Source of the DNA: Capitulum mitella
Taxonomy: Eukaryota; Arthropoda; Thecostraca; Pollicipedomorpha; Pollicipedidae
DNA length: 64,000 nt
Reading direction: 5' to 3'
NCBI GenBank assembly: GCA_030062745.1
Contig: CP099847.1
Span: 22,594,374-22,658,373, forward strand
A model generated the notes under the pieces. The model made no database searches and was not told the DNA's origin. It saw only the letters and a program-made list of their open reading frames with translations. Below are positions 24,979-36,596 of the stretch, one piece after another. The translations under genes were made by a program, and so were the position numbers. Position 1 is the first letter of the stretch; each line of letters opens with the position of its first letter.

Positions 24979-26209
24979 ATGTGTTGGAGTTCATACCGTT
25001 GTATCCATCAGAATGCGAAATATGATGATCAGAAATTAGTACTCTTGAGTTTTACGAAGGAAACCAAATCTGCGAGTTTGTTTCAAATGTGGCATGACCT
25101 GGTTGTTATGGAACTCGGACATTGTAACATACACCCACCGTTTGAAAAACTATAACAAGTGTTCGAAATATATCGGAATCGGTCGGCATATCAGCCAGTC
25201 CACATCGTACCACGCCGAAAATAAGGTAAAAAGTTTCAAAACGCATTGGGACAAAGCTAACATAACTGATTTCTGCTGAACAAAATCCCTATAAATTGCT
25301 TGCTCATGTTATATTTGTTTGTTTGTTTGTGAGTTAGGATTCAACCTCTTGGGCTCAGGTGTCCAAAGTCTTGGGTCAAGTCCTGTGTCTCGTCGGGCGT
25401 CAGTCAGTCGTCTGTTGTTCATGTTATAACATGCAGTTATACAAGATCACAACTTCACCTGAAATCTGGGGTTTTGCAGATTGGAAGCAATTACAAGTCC
25501 CGACATTGGAACCAAGGCTTTTATACTTGTAAATCATTAGACATGCTGTAATTTGACATTTTTGGTGCTGGTCTTTAGTGAAGTCTTGGACTTTACCTAC
25601 AAGGCCAAAAATGGGGAAAATCGAGGCAGTTATGTCTTCCTGTCAGAGTGAAAGTGACTGTTTGTTTTTTAAAGCACTATAACATGGCGCTCTGTTAAAA
25701 TTGGATGGTAATGCCCCGGGTATTCAACCGCAACCCAGTCTGCAAACCATGTTGAAAGGGCCAGTGACATGGGGCAGCCTCAGTGCTGCTCAAACTGGGG
25801 AGGCAAGCTTTTGGCAGGATGTGACATTGTAACCTACCCTAAAAAGTGGCTTCTTATCAGTTTCAGTTTTCATTTTGCGGACCAGAAAAATTCAACCATT
25901 TTTTTGTAAAAGGATGCTGGCACAGTGGCTGCTTCTTCATTGGTGTTTGTTTAGCAAGATTATGATGGCATTATGATTCCTGACCCATTGTACTGTGCCA
26001 ACTTTGGTAATTGTGACCCAAAGTTTTTTAAAGTTGCTCCAAATCTTGCTTCTTACCCACCTGTGCCCCAGTTAGATCTTGTCATGATTGCCATGTTTTG
26101 CAGACTGGACTGTAACTGTTGCTACCCCAGTTGTATATCATATAGCCTGACCACAAACAAGTTTGCTATGTATGTCATGCAATAAAGTAGACAAACCTTC
26201 ATTATAAGC
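24979..26209. other. Non-coding, no gene seen
   Basis: CpG falls off across this stretch, and none occurs after 25880. No recognisable frames or RNA genes. Confidence 0.45.
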
Positions 26210-27412
26210 CAGGGGCAGATCCAGGATTTTGCTGGGGGGAATGGTCAATGCAGGCCCCTCCTCCTGGTGGGGGCTTCCATTTTTGTTTTTGAGATATGTA
26301 AAAAAAAAACACTGATTTGCTTGGGTCCAGGCCAGTGTTGGAAACCTGGTTTTTCATCCTGGTGCTGGAGTACAGATTCTCCTTTGGGGTATACAATTTC
26401 TTGCTTTTATGTGGGAAACATGGACTAACTAGGTACTTTGGAATCATATGTGGCCAGCAGGGGTGGATCCAGCAGATCCATTTGGGGGGAGGGCAAATCA
26501 GTTTCCTGGGTCTATATGGTGGGTTAGTAGAGTTGTTGACAGAGAGGAATGTGGCTGGCTGTGGGTTTGGAGTGTACTTCAGCAGCCAAGTATGGATGGT
26601 AAACCATCAGCTGGGAGGGGAGGGGTACACTGGGCAACTTCAAACTCTGGTTAAGCAGGAGTACCCATGTCTGGGGGGGCAAATGATCATTTTGGAGTGC
26701 AAAATTTTTCTTGAATTTTTTGGTGCTCCCTGACACCATAAAGTGACAGTTTTCCAACACTGGTCCAGGCTGAAATATTTCATGGAATTATGCAGTTTTC
26801 TGCCTTATTAAGCAAGCAAAAACACTCAAGCATGTCAACTTTTTTGAGAAAATTTTGAATTTTTCCCCTACAAAGAGGCCAAATTGTGACAACAGTGGCA
26901 GGATTATGGCAGCTCCATCCCTTCCTCTTTTTCAAATGTCATCTGTATCTGGCCTGAAACCCCTCTGCCCCCATCCTAGTTTCTGAAGACTTTTCTGCTA
27001 CCTTTTTGGTTGTGTCATGCCATGTGCCATGTCATGACCCTAGAGTAGTCTCAGATTCCCTTTGCAGTTTTCAATGTCCTTCTGGATGTCTCAAGCACCC
27101 CTTTGGCAGTTTCAGTGACACCTTGGGCAGTGTCATGGACCTATCTGACAGCTGTAGTGACAATTAAGCCATTTCAACCTCCTTCCTGTCATCCCTGAGG
27201 AATATTTGCCAGCCAAGGAACCCCTCAGGTAATAGCAAGGGCCCTCAATAAGTCTCTCTACCATGACAGAGGTGCCTCTGGCAATACTGTAGGTCCTTTG
27301 GCAGTTTCAGGAGTTGTTTGGACATCTCAAGGCTTAGTAGTTTTGGGACCCATCTGGTTGTCTCACTGGACCCCCTGTTTTCTTAGGTTCCTTTTGTGTC
27401 ATCTCAGGAACA
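25880..27412. other. CpG-free block containing a transposon copy
   Basis: Line-by-line reading finds no CG dinucleotide in about 1.53 kb. The block includes the whole hAT-type element 26333-26762, whose relatives at 24310 and 58020 contain many CpGs. Sites that are CG there appear as TG or CA here (for example GGTGTCGGAG against GGTGCTGGAG). Confidence 0.75.
26325..26770 (+). mobile_element. hAT-type MITE with perfect 8-bp duplication
   Basis: A 430-bp element (26333-26762) has inverted ends CAGTGTTGGAAA and TTTTCCAACACTG. GTCCAGGC is duplicated exactly at 26325-26332 and 26763-26770. An 8-bp duplication with CAG-type ends is the mark of the hAT superfamily. No transposase frame is present. 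The interior includes CAGGGGTGGATCCAG near 26457, like the end of a second hAT-type family; CAGGGGCAGATCCAGGATTT also occurs just outside at 26211. Confidence 0.92.
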
Positions 27413-27640
27413 TCGTTGTCATCTCAAGAGCCCTCTAGGAGTTACAAAAAACCTTCTGGCAATTTCTGGGCCTTTGTGCGGCGTCATGGGCCCTATGGAC
27501 GTCTCCGGTAGTCTCCATGCTGTATCAGTGGTCTTCCTCATACATGGGGTATATCTGGCAGTCCTAAGGCCCATCTGGCCATGCCAGGGACCTTTCTTAG
27601 CACTTCAGAGGCTCACTGGCAGTGTCAGGGAGGACAGTTC
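27000..27640. repeat. GGCCC-type minisatellite array C (about 21 bp)
   Basis: Units like GGCAGTTTCAGTGACACCTTG and GGCAGTGTCATGGACCTATCT repeat every 20-21 bp with strong drift. CpGs are absent until 27413. A 125-codon open frame at 27396 is an artefact of the repeat. Confidence 0.7.
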
Positions 27641-27999
27641 TATGCCAGAAGCTCACGTAACACACTCGGGAGTAGGAGCGCAGCCAACCAAGAATTCCAG
27701 GGCAAAAGGGGCTTCGCCCAGTGGTGGGCCCCCTCACGTCATGTGGGCTCCCCTGGCAAAAATATTAATGTAACATTCCACAAGAGGCTCACAGAGGGGT
27801 TTAGCCAGCCTAAAATTTCGGGGGGGGGGGCGTTGCGTGGCCAATGGTGAGCCGTATCCTGTGGATGGACCTCCTGAATAAAATCAGCCAGTGAAAATTC
27901 TACAACAGTGAACAGTTGCTGTTGCTAAACTTTATTAATTGCAGCCAGCTAGCTCTTAACTGATTGTCGATGATCGCGCCAAAACCAGTCGTTTAGGTA

Positions 28000-28690
28000 G
28001 CCTCCACAAATGTCAGGGGGCCATTCTGCAGTCTGTTAGGGGGCTTCTCCACAGGTCGTAAGTGAGCTCCTCCACAGGCTGGCTGGGAGCCCTACAGGTG
28101 GTGGCAAGGGCCCCTACATGTTAACAGGAGCCCTTCATGCTAACAAGGGGCCAGCTACAGGCGAGGAGGGGCCTCTTCCAGCAAGCAAGGGACCCTTAGG
28201 CTTTCAGAGCCTTATAGAACAGTAGGGATCCCTCCACAGGTCAGCAGGGATCCCTAAAGGTGGTGGCAAGAGCCCATGCATGTCAGAAGGGGCCCCTTCA
28301 TGCTGACAGGGGGCCAGCTATAGGCAAGCAGGGGCCCTTTCTGACCAACAGGGAGCTCTTGCAGGCCAGCAGGGCCCCATAGAACAGTAGGAGGTCCCTC
28401 CAGAGGCCAGCAGGGGCCCCAAAAACTGGCAGGGGCCCTCAGCCTGGCAGGGAGCCCTACGTGCCAGCAGGTGGTCACTGCAGGCTGGTAGGGGCCCAAA
28501 AAGCTGGCAGGGGGCCCCCTACAGACCTGCAGGGGCACCCGCGTGCCGGCAGAGGGCCCTCTGTAGGCCAGCAGGAGCCTTGCAGACTGGCAGGGAATCC
28601 TACAGGCTGGCAGGGGGCCCTTCAGGGTGGCAGGGGGCACTACGGACTGGGAGGGGGTCTCCCACAGGCCATTAGGGGTCCATCTTTGGG
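28000..28690. repeat. GGCCC-type minisatellite array D (20 bp)
   Basis: Well-kept units such as GGCAGGGGGCCCTTCAGGGT and GGCAGGGGGCACTACGGACT. Period is 20 bp in the best part (28430-28670) and 19-30 bp elsewhere. 27640-28000 between arrays C and D is unique sequence without a gene. Confidence 0.85.
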
Positions 28691-29215
28691 CTTGGATCTC
28701 TAAGTTTTGCCGTGTTGGGGCGCCTATTGCGGTCCCAGGGACCCTTGGAGAGTTTCAGGGACCTTTCTATCCATCTTAGGGACCATCTTGCCATCTTGGG
28801 GTCTCATTAATGCAACCAGAGGCCCTCTGACCGCATTGTGAGCTTCCAGCTTTTCGCACAAGTCCATGAGACCCATTCGGGGCCCGTTCGCCGTTCCAGG
28901 GCCCCCTATGCCGTCCTAAGGACTCAGTCCTCATCTTGGCCGTTTCAGCGGCCCTGTGACCTTTTTGGCGGCCGCAGGGGCAACCTGCCCTGTTGGGACT
29001 GTGTTGCGGCCTCAGGGTGCATTTGAGGGTTTCAGGGGCCCTTCTGTGTGTCTCAGGGGTCATCCAGCCCTCTCAAAGGCTCCCTGACTGCATGAAGAAC
29101 CTGTCACGTTTTCACGGAGACCCCGTGAAGCTCATACGGGACCCCTTCGGGACCTCCCTTGAGTCTCAGAGGGGCCCCTTCAGGGCCGGCCCGGGAGGTG
29201 CCCCCCTCAGGCCTC
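28690..29215. repeat. GGCCC-type minisatellite array E (20-21 bp)
   Basis: Units like TTTCAGGGACCTTTCTATCCA and TTTCAGGGGCCCTTCTGTGTG. CpG content rises again here. The array is adjacent to D but has a different spacer half, so C, D and E are separate subfamilies in one 2.2-kb cluster between MRPL11 and FAM50. Confidence 0.75.
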
Positions 29216-30285
29216 AGGGGCGATCACCCCTATCGCCCCCCTTGGATCCACGTCTGCAGTAAGCGAAAAGTTAGTTATGCTTCCACTGTCATTTCTGAAG
29301 AAAACCAAGTTATATTGCACTGTAAACAAATGCAGCTGAGATTATGCTTGTGTGTAATAGCTTGTCAGTCCTACGCTTTGGTTAATTATGACCATTTTTA
29401 GGCATGAGTCATTTTTTGTTTTGAAGCATGTAATTTTCAGACCACAGAACGAGACACTGTAGAGAAATAATATCACTGCAGTTGCATTCCTTTTCCTATG
29501 CTTATTGCACCCTGGAGATTCTGCAAAATCCCCTAAGACATGTGTACATGAGTCTGGAGCCCGAATATGACACGTTTGGGATGTTAATCCAATTTTCATG
29601 ATGAAAGATACATAACATCTCTTTTTTACGCTTGAGTCCTTTGGTGTACATAATGTCATGTTTCTTTTGGTAAATTAATACACAAATTCTGCCAACATTG
29701 GTGTAGGTTGGGCACAGCCAGAACTAAATTTATTGGATTCATAAGCAAATTTCCCATTATTTGTAGTTTTGAGTATGGATATATTTGCAGTGCAGCCATG
29801 GTTTCAGTGGACCATACATTTTGTCTGGTTTGTTGTCTGGTCCAGACGTCAAACCATACATATTGTCTGGTTTGATGTCTGAATGCTTTGAACAGCTGAA
29901 AGGAAACACCCAGAGTGGCCTGTGAGAGCGCAGGTTTTTTGTTAGGTGGCAAAAAAACATTTATCTCTTGTTGGTATAATTTCACGGCGTCCAATTTCAA
30001 AAGATGATGCCACCATGAAAAATATGACAGAGGTCTTCCTGATTCTTATGGCGCTGATCTTTTTTTTTGAAATTTGCAACTTTGTTTCACATTCCTCATG
30101 CTTTCTTAAAGAGGCCATGCCACCTTGGCCATCTTTTTTTGTGGATGGGCTTAGTTGACAAAAAAAAAATGCTGCTGAGAGTTTTTGCAGTGCTTAGTTT
30201 TTTTTGACATTGTCAGAAAATGAATTAAAAACTAGACTCTGTCATCATCTGCCAGAATGACGCACTACTGGCCTGCGGCCGCGCG
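29216..30285. other. Intergenic DNA upstream of FAM50
   Basis: 29800-29880 holds a two-copy tandem of ACCATACAT.TTGTCTGGTTTG. Several poly-A/T runs lie at 29950-30200. No gene is seen. Confidence 0.5.
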
Positions 30286-30293
30286 TGACGTCA
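30286..30293. promoter_or_regulatory. Candidate CRE/ATF site upstream of FAM50
   Basis: The palindrome TGACGTCA stands in a GC-rich stretch (GCGGCCGCGCGTGACGTCAC), about 290 bp before the FAM50 ATG. This is a plausible promoter position, but an 8-bp match alone is weak and no TATA box or initiator is clear. Confidence 0.3.
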
Positions 30294-30583
30294 CGTAACA
30301 ATGGTCAATAGGACATGGCCGAATAAGACACACGGAAAATCCGCTGGAAATTGCTTGTTGCCTCCACAAGTGTAAAGTTCTGTGACGGGCACAGCTTGGC
30401 TTGGAAACTAGACGTACGTATCTCAGCTCGAAACACATGTTATTGTCAAACATCCCCTAAAATGCGTTGCAGGGTTATTCAGGGGACCACGACGTGGTGG
30501 GATATGTGACGATCGGCACGTTTTTTGGATTGTGACACCGTGTTCTGAACTCGGCAGTCGCGAGCACCTGTGGAGCGCGCGCG

Positions 30584-30764
30584 ATGGCCCAGTACAAAGG
30601 GGCGGCTCGGGAGGGGGGCCGAGCCCTGCAGCTGGCCAAGAAGAGGGAACGGGAACAGGAGGAGCTGGAGCTCAAAAAAGAAGAAGATCGAAAACGAAAT
30701 GAAAATTGCGGCCATCGACTCCAAGTTTGCTGCTCATTATGACGCCGTGGAGCAGCAGCTGAAG
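30584..30764 (+). CDS. FAM50/XAP5 homologue, exon 1 (frameshifted)
   Basis: The conserved animal FAM50 N-terminus begins [20 protein letters not shown] and ends [16 protein letters not shown], like human FAM50A ([15 protein letters not shown]... KKFSAHYDAVEAELK). FAM50 proteins are nuclear and associate with the spliceosome. The exon has 181 bases, one more than 60 codons. The first half is in the frame of ATG 30584 and the second half in another frame, and the change falls in the A6 run 30674-30679. One extra A explains it. Because both halves and the donor (GAAG|GTAAGA) are conserved, I think a sequencing or assembly error or a recent mutation is likelier than an old pseudogene. Exons 2 and 3 have no such defect. 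Confidence 0.9.
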
Positions 30765-32339
30765 GTAAGATGGCGGTTTTTCGCCCGGTGACAATTGCTC
30801 GCTGTTGCCTACCAGACGTTTAGGACCGGAGCAACTGAAGACATTACCCGAAAGATCATGTAACGTTCCAGTCTGTACAAGCGAGCGTCATGGATTACAC
30901 TTTGGAAGGCCGATGCGTGGTCTGTGTAAGCTTCATCTGTCTGATGGCCGCCAGCGATTGGTGTCCACCTGTGCTTAAGAGATACCGCTAGGTTTTTCCC
31001 ACATAATCTCGTGGAAATAAAACTCTCCGAGCGTCGGTCACGGCCGGTAAAACACGTCGGTTTAGTTCGTCGTCTGTGACCTTTGCCAGCAACTTGCCGC
31101 ACAAGCAGAGCAGTTAAAGGGTCCGTTAGTTACACGACATTTGCGGTCATCTTTCGTCAAACTAGGAGTGGCAGATCGCAGTTTTGCAGAGGCCAGCTCA
31201 TTTGCAGACTCGGAGGATTTTTGCACTTGTGATGTCCGGCCTAGAGGTCTTATGTGGATTGAAGCCGACAAGAATTTAATGTTTGTTTTTAAACTTAGGC
31301 GGAAGCTTAAAACAACAGGATGGGTCGTAGGCGTGTAGAGTTGTGTACTTATTAACCCCGCATACTGAACTTAGAAGAAAAAAGTCTAGGAGGTTAGCGT
31401 GCCCCACATCATCAGTAGCCATCACAACTCTGTTAGATAACGGAAGTACAATGCCGCTTTTTTCGGAACACCACCAGCGGCCAAAAGAGTTGTGGATTGG
31501 TTCTAAAGTTATTTATGAATCCATTAAAGCTTCTGTAGTAACAGTGGTGGAAACACTTTTAGTGATCACGCTCATGGGTAAAATCACGGCGGACACTGTC
31601 ATCGTCCGGATGCGCTTTAACCCTCACCGATATTCGCCATTTCGTTACATTTGGCAGTGCGAGGGGGTGTCACGACCCCCTAGCTGTTCCTGAGCCTAAA
31701 GTGATGGAGCGACGAAACAAAACGAGCGTGTAGTTTTTTTTTTTTTTAGCGATGTAATGATTCCCGGTTTGACCCTTTGAAGTCATACAGTCACTTAACA
31801 GGCGACCTCAAAAAAGCCATATCACTGGATTCTGGTTTTCATGGTATCCTTTGGGTTGTTACCTATAGGGCGCCGTTGAGGACCGCAGTATGATGTCTGA
31901 AGATAAAAAGGGACTGAAACTATGCAAATTTGCACACCAGCACTTCCGAATACTTAATGACCCCTCCGAGATCAGTAAAAGGTTAGAAATATCGGTGGCC
32001 CTAGTTTATGATTTTGACTTCAGGTGACCTTGACCAAAGTAAGAACCCACGTGCTGTGCTCACTGATACCATGGGTGACACCCATGCATAAGGCTAAGTA
32101 AAACTGAGCGTCGTATAACACGTGCGGCGTTTGCTATGATGACGGCGGTCGCCGTACCGAGACTTTTACATGACGCGGCCTCGAGAAAGAGGCCACAGGT
32201 CGGTGGCCCGTCAAGATATCGGGTTAAGATTTTCAGGGGATGTGTAAAAACTTCAAAAGCGTGCTGTCCAAAATTGCAAAATAGTCGGAACAGTTGTTGA
32301 CAGTCAATCGCTCCCCCCCCCAAAAAAAAAACATCAGAG
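30765..32339. other. FAM50 intron 1, first part
   Basis: FAM50 intron 1 runs from 30765 to 53222. This part is unique-looking, with a T-run at 31734-31747 and a TGACCTTGACC motif near 32027. No gene is seen. Confidence 0.55.
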
Positions 32340-33300
32340 GGAGATTGCGCAAACCTTCCTGCAGTGGCGAGGGTTAAGCAGGCGATGCGCGCACCACCTC
32401 ACTGCCAACGCACGCCAGGCCTCACCGTCGATCCACGCCGGAAATCGGTTGCGAAGCGTCACAGCCAGCACATGATCATGAATCGCCACCTCGACAGAAG
32501 AGCAAACACGTGAGCTGCTTTTGTCCGCGTGCAGGTTGTACATGATGCTCCTAGGCTAATAAAGTCATAAGCAACGAAGAAGAGACAAGAAATTCACCTT
32601 TTTGTCCCGGATAAATCCAGGTATTGGGGCTGAAAAACTTAGATAATCCAGACGGTGATAATCCAGATAGAGACAGGTTGTGGTTGCCTGTGTATGAGGA
32701 ATGTGGATTGGACATTCTCGTGGTGTGACTACAGGATTTTGGTTCGGGCCGCAGTGTCTGAGTTGATTCCTTGGGCGAAAATGAGGTTAAGAATGCGTTC
32801 TCCGGTGGTGGTCTTCGGGGAAAACTGGCGAAGTCCATGTAGATCACAAGCCTCCAAGAACGAGTTGGCGCGTGCTGATACCTGACCCGCCTGGAACGGC
32901 CTAGCGATGGGCGGACGGTACCCAGGCCAGCTCGGGGAGGTTGACGTCGTCCAGGACCACCACCGGTCGGGCCGGCCGGTGATCATCGAGTCTCCAGGAG
33001 GTCCGCCGGACGGCGCCGGCGTCGTCCGGTGGTCTGCGGCGGTCGGCCACCGTTACTGCGGGGCCGCTCAGGACCACCAGCTGCAGTGCGGCAGCAGGCA
33101 CTGATGGGAGGCGACGGGACCGCAGCAGTCCAGCACGGACTGCGCGGACCATCCCGCCTCCGACTCCTCCGTCTGGTCTGTCCCGGCGGAACTAGACGTC
33201 CGTCCGGTCGGTGCCGGCGGAACCTAACGCCCCTATACAGGTCTGAGTCGCCACCGAGGCTTCCCTTGAGGCTGCGACGGTTGTCCAGCACGGCGGCTCT
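32340..33300 (-). mobile_element. Second decayed non-LTR retrotransposon fragment
   Basis: On the - strand are RPVVVLDDVNLPELAW (endonuclease block normally VVLGDFNLPDIDW, near 32965-32920), then FLEACDLHGLRQF, TTTGERILNLIFAQGI, and farther on FPAWIDGEAWRALAV, the block after the endonuclease in jockey-like ORF2. At least two frameshifts separate the pieces. The upstream part to 33300 is GC-rich with no clear motif. It differs in sequence from the 10.4-13.6 kb element. Confidence 0.65.
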
Positions 33301-34170
33301 GCTCGGACCGGTGCGGGAACTGGTGTTGGGCCCTTGCCTTGTTATATTGATGACATATGTGTCGAGTAATCCGTGGTACCGCTACTGTGACCCCGGCCAC
33401 GGACTGGAACGCGGGGACCCAGCAAGAGTTAACTCGCCCGGGATTAAGTCCAACGCTGGGTCAGCGTCTGAGGCGTTTTTTTAAAAAAAGCTATCTTTGC
33501 GGCGTACCCCACTGTAGAGCCGTCGGGACAAGGATAATCTGGTGTCTGTAGCGATGTGAAGGGTCCTAGTATAGTGGCGAGCGCCATTGTACCAGCATGT
33601 TCCTTGGACTAGAGCAAGGGTTGTTGGCTGCAGTGCGGAGTCGATAGGAACGTAGATGGGTGCCGGAAACCGACTGTCGCTTTGTGGCTTGCGGCGTCTC
33701 GGTATCTGGTCCTCCCGTGTGTGGCAGTCGTCATTAATAGCCGAGCCGTAAGCGAAATGCCACGCGCCGCACCGCTTCGTTGTTGCTATTGTTATTCAGG
33801 TCACGCGGTCGTTAGCTGGTTTGTATAGTTCCGGCTTGAACTCTGAATGGTCTGGTCACCATTTGTCTGTGTTAATGGTCACCAATTAGGACCTCTCATA
33901 TGCCCGACGTCGGCAGCATGTCTTGTGGTAAAGATCCACTGGACTCATTCAACCCGTCCCTCGGCCGTTCGCTAGTTGGGAGGAAATTGGTTACTCGACA
34001 TTACTTAACGCGGCAGTCGTCGCAGACGTTCGTCGGACGCAGTCGAACACAGAGCGAACGCGAGTGATCGACACAATCGCCGGGAGGTGGCTGACGACAT
34101 TTTTCGTCCGGGTGGTTCTGTCGTACCGTGCTGCGCATACCGGATATGGGTCAAGCGTCATTGTTCGAAG
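33301..34170. other. Non-coding, no gene seen
   Basis: Part of FAM50 intron 1. CpG-rich unique sequence; nothing recognisable. Confidence 0.5.
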
Positions 34171-34522
34171 TTCGTAAGCAGGACTGAAAGTTTTGTTTTT
34201 GTTCTTTGTGGCGGAGCATAATTTTTGTTATGGGGTGCAAAATTTTGCAGAGAGTAATACTGGTTTACTGGTTTAATACTGGTTTAAGTTGGCGCTTTTT
34301 GGTGTGAGTTAAGTGGGGACTTCGTCATCACACCTGTTTCTGACTAAATGGAGACAGAGTCATTTGCTTGCAGAGTTAGGAAGAAGTCAACCTGGCTGTA
34401 ATGTGGCTTTTTTGATGGAGGCACAGGATCAAACTTTTTGAGTATAAAATGCCTTTGGAACACATATTTTTTGTTGTTCTTCCGCACCAAAAAACAACAC
34501 CTTCTCCAACCTCGTTCGTAAC
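34171..34522 (-). mobile_element. hAT-type MITE, degenerate copy
   Basis: A 336-bp element (34179-34514) is flanked by TTCGTAAG and TTCGTAAC (7 of 8 match). In reverse orientation it aligns along its length with the element at 36605: TCTAACTCTGCAAGCAAATG against TCCTAACTCTGCAAGCAAAT, and GGTTGGAGAAGG at the end. The termini have decayed (CAGGACTG... and ...CAACCTCG). Confidence 0.7.
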
Positions 34523-36596
34523 TGTTGAGCGCTATTCCGTCTCAAACAAGGACTGACCCAGGTCATGGCCTGGTCCTGGAGTATCTCGGACGGCGCGCAG
34601 GAGATCCCTGGGCGCCCTCTGGCTTGGTGTCTGGGGACAAAGCTGCTTTTGACTCCTGTGGGCTCCGGCGACAGCGTCCGAGTCTGCACGGCACCTCGGC
34701 TTGGCGTGGGAGCTCGATCCCGACATCGTGACAATTTGATGTGAAAATGGACAGGGCGCAGCCGACGTATACGCTTTCTCTTGGCACTTTTCCGACGTTT
34801 CAGCATGCCGCAAACGCCATGTTGGTGAGGTAATGGCTGGTGTGTACTGTGTTTTTGTGTGTAATTATTTCGTAATGGATGAGACATGCATACAGATTAA
34901 GAAATGTTCATTCTGCAGTGATGACTTTTATGATGGTTGCCTCGGATTGTGTGTGTAAAACGTATATTTTGGCGACACTTTTTCCTTCTGACTTGGCACT
35001 TTTTCAGTCACACGAACTTGAAAATATAAATCTAAAAAATAAATAGGAAGTGTTTTAAAGGAAATGCATTCTTTGTAAAAATGACGTACACCAAAATTCG
35101 TGTGGACAGATTCATATGACATTAATATTCGCCATGCGTTCGAGGGTGGGAGCGCTGCACATTTTTTGGAGAGTAATGCAAAAAGGTATTGCTTAGACTG
35201 CCGTGTGTACTGAATGCAACATGCTCCATCAGCGAAACGTAAATCGAGTTTGAAGATTCAGCTATTGCCCAGCTTTTTCGTAGCATTCCAGTATCACTGT
35301 GGTGAGAAAAAAGTGACAATACCGAATTCGTTGTTTTGCCAGAATTGAATGAGAAACGACGGTTGCAATCCATAGCTGGCAATTCATAGCTGGCCTGGGG
35401 GTCAGTTGAACCCCCACGAGGAGACGGAGCGCCTCCATTACGGCATTCGGGGCCTTAGCCTCACGAAGAGCTAAAAACAGCAGAAACAAGCGCAGCGCTT
35501 ATCCGCGCCCCAGTCGGCACCGCCGACGTCTTTAAAGGCCTCTGACGTTGCCGTGGCGGTGTTGCCACATGTGAAGCTGGTCGTGTGGAATGCCCCGTCG
35601 TGCAGTGCGCTTCCGCGTGAGGCGTCGCCAGATCCGAGGCCCGTTCTGGTTTTGCGGGCCGATTTCGAGATCGGCGCATTAGCCGTTGCGGCAGCGGCGG
35701 CGGGCCGCCGTGCCGGACTGAGCAGTCGCCCTGTACGGCGGAGATCAGCCGGCCCGGTCGGCGCGTCTGTCCAGTTTGGCGGCGCCGGGAGGTGTCGCCA
35801 CACCCGGCGCCGCGTCTCCGGCCGGCCGCCGGCGAGGTGTTCCGCCGGTCCCGTTTTTTTTTCCGTGGCGGCTCGGAGCCGCTGCATGGACGGGGCTAGC
35901 GGGGTCACACTGGCTTAGTCGGACTTGGATCAAGTCTGAAACTTCCGGGATGTGCATCGTCCAAACTGGTTCTGTTCAGGCGGTGGCACGGCCTTTTGCG
36001 CATCATGCGCGTGGGTCATTCCAATATTTTGCAGTTTGTGGCTTGCATTCTCTGCCTGTTCGAGGCCTGTTCTGCTTGTTGTGCATGCATTCTCTGTTCC
36101 GTTAGCCGTTGATTTTGGTTTGTGTCGTTGACACTCGACCTGAAACGCGTCGAAGAACTGCTTCCGGATGTGGATCGAGGAAACGTGAAGATGTGTTTGT
36201 CCTCAATAGCTAAGTGCTTGCAAATAGTATCGTTATCAGCTTACACTTGTCCAGAATCTTGTTAGCTCTATATCTGATAAGCGGTTCCATTTTATTTCAT
36301 AGTGCAGTCATTTTTGCCGAAGTGACATGTGGTGACATATTTATAGTAAAACATGTGCGATCTGCATTGAGAGCACATATCTTCTAAGCGGCCTTGCAAC
36401 TGCTGTTACCCGCACGCTCATTTCATCGCACTCTTTATGCTCTTTTGGATGTCATGATGGCTTACTTCCCTGTGATCTCCCTTAAGACGTGGATACCCCG
36501 AGCGTGGTTCGTGACGCTGATCATACTCATCGCGTCATCGCTTATCGATGGGGCCAACCTGTTCGACCCGAGCAGCTTGGCAGCAGTGCGGGAGGA
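34523..36596. other. FAM50 intron 1, GC-rich block at 35500-35920
   Basis: 35500-35920 is very GC- and CpG-rich and opens long frames in several phases on both strands with Arg/Ala/Pro-rich translations but no domain. It may be an unmethylated island. No gene is supported. Confidence 0.4.

Noticed and set aside
28000..29215. CRISPR-like repeat array
   Set aside because: Repeats are 20-21 bp, head to tail without unique spacers, and diverge gradually. This is a minisatellite in animal DNA.
35553..35918. 121-codon frame in a GC-rich block
   Set aside because: Overlapping frames of similar length exist in several phases on both strands. No motif, so composition explains it.
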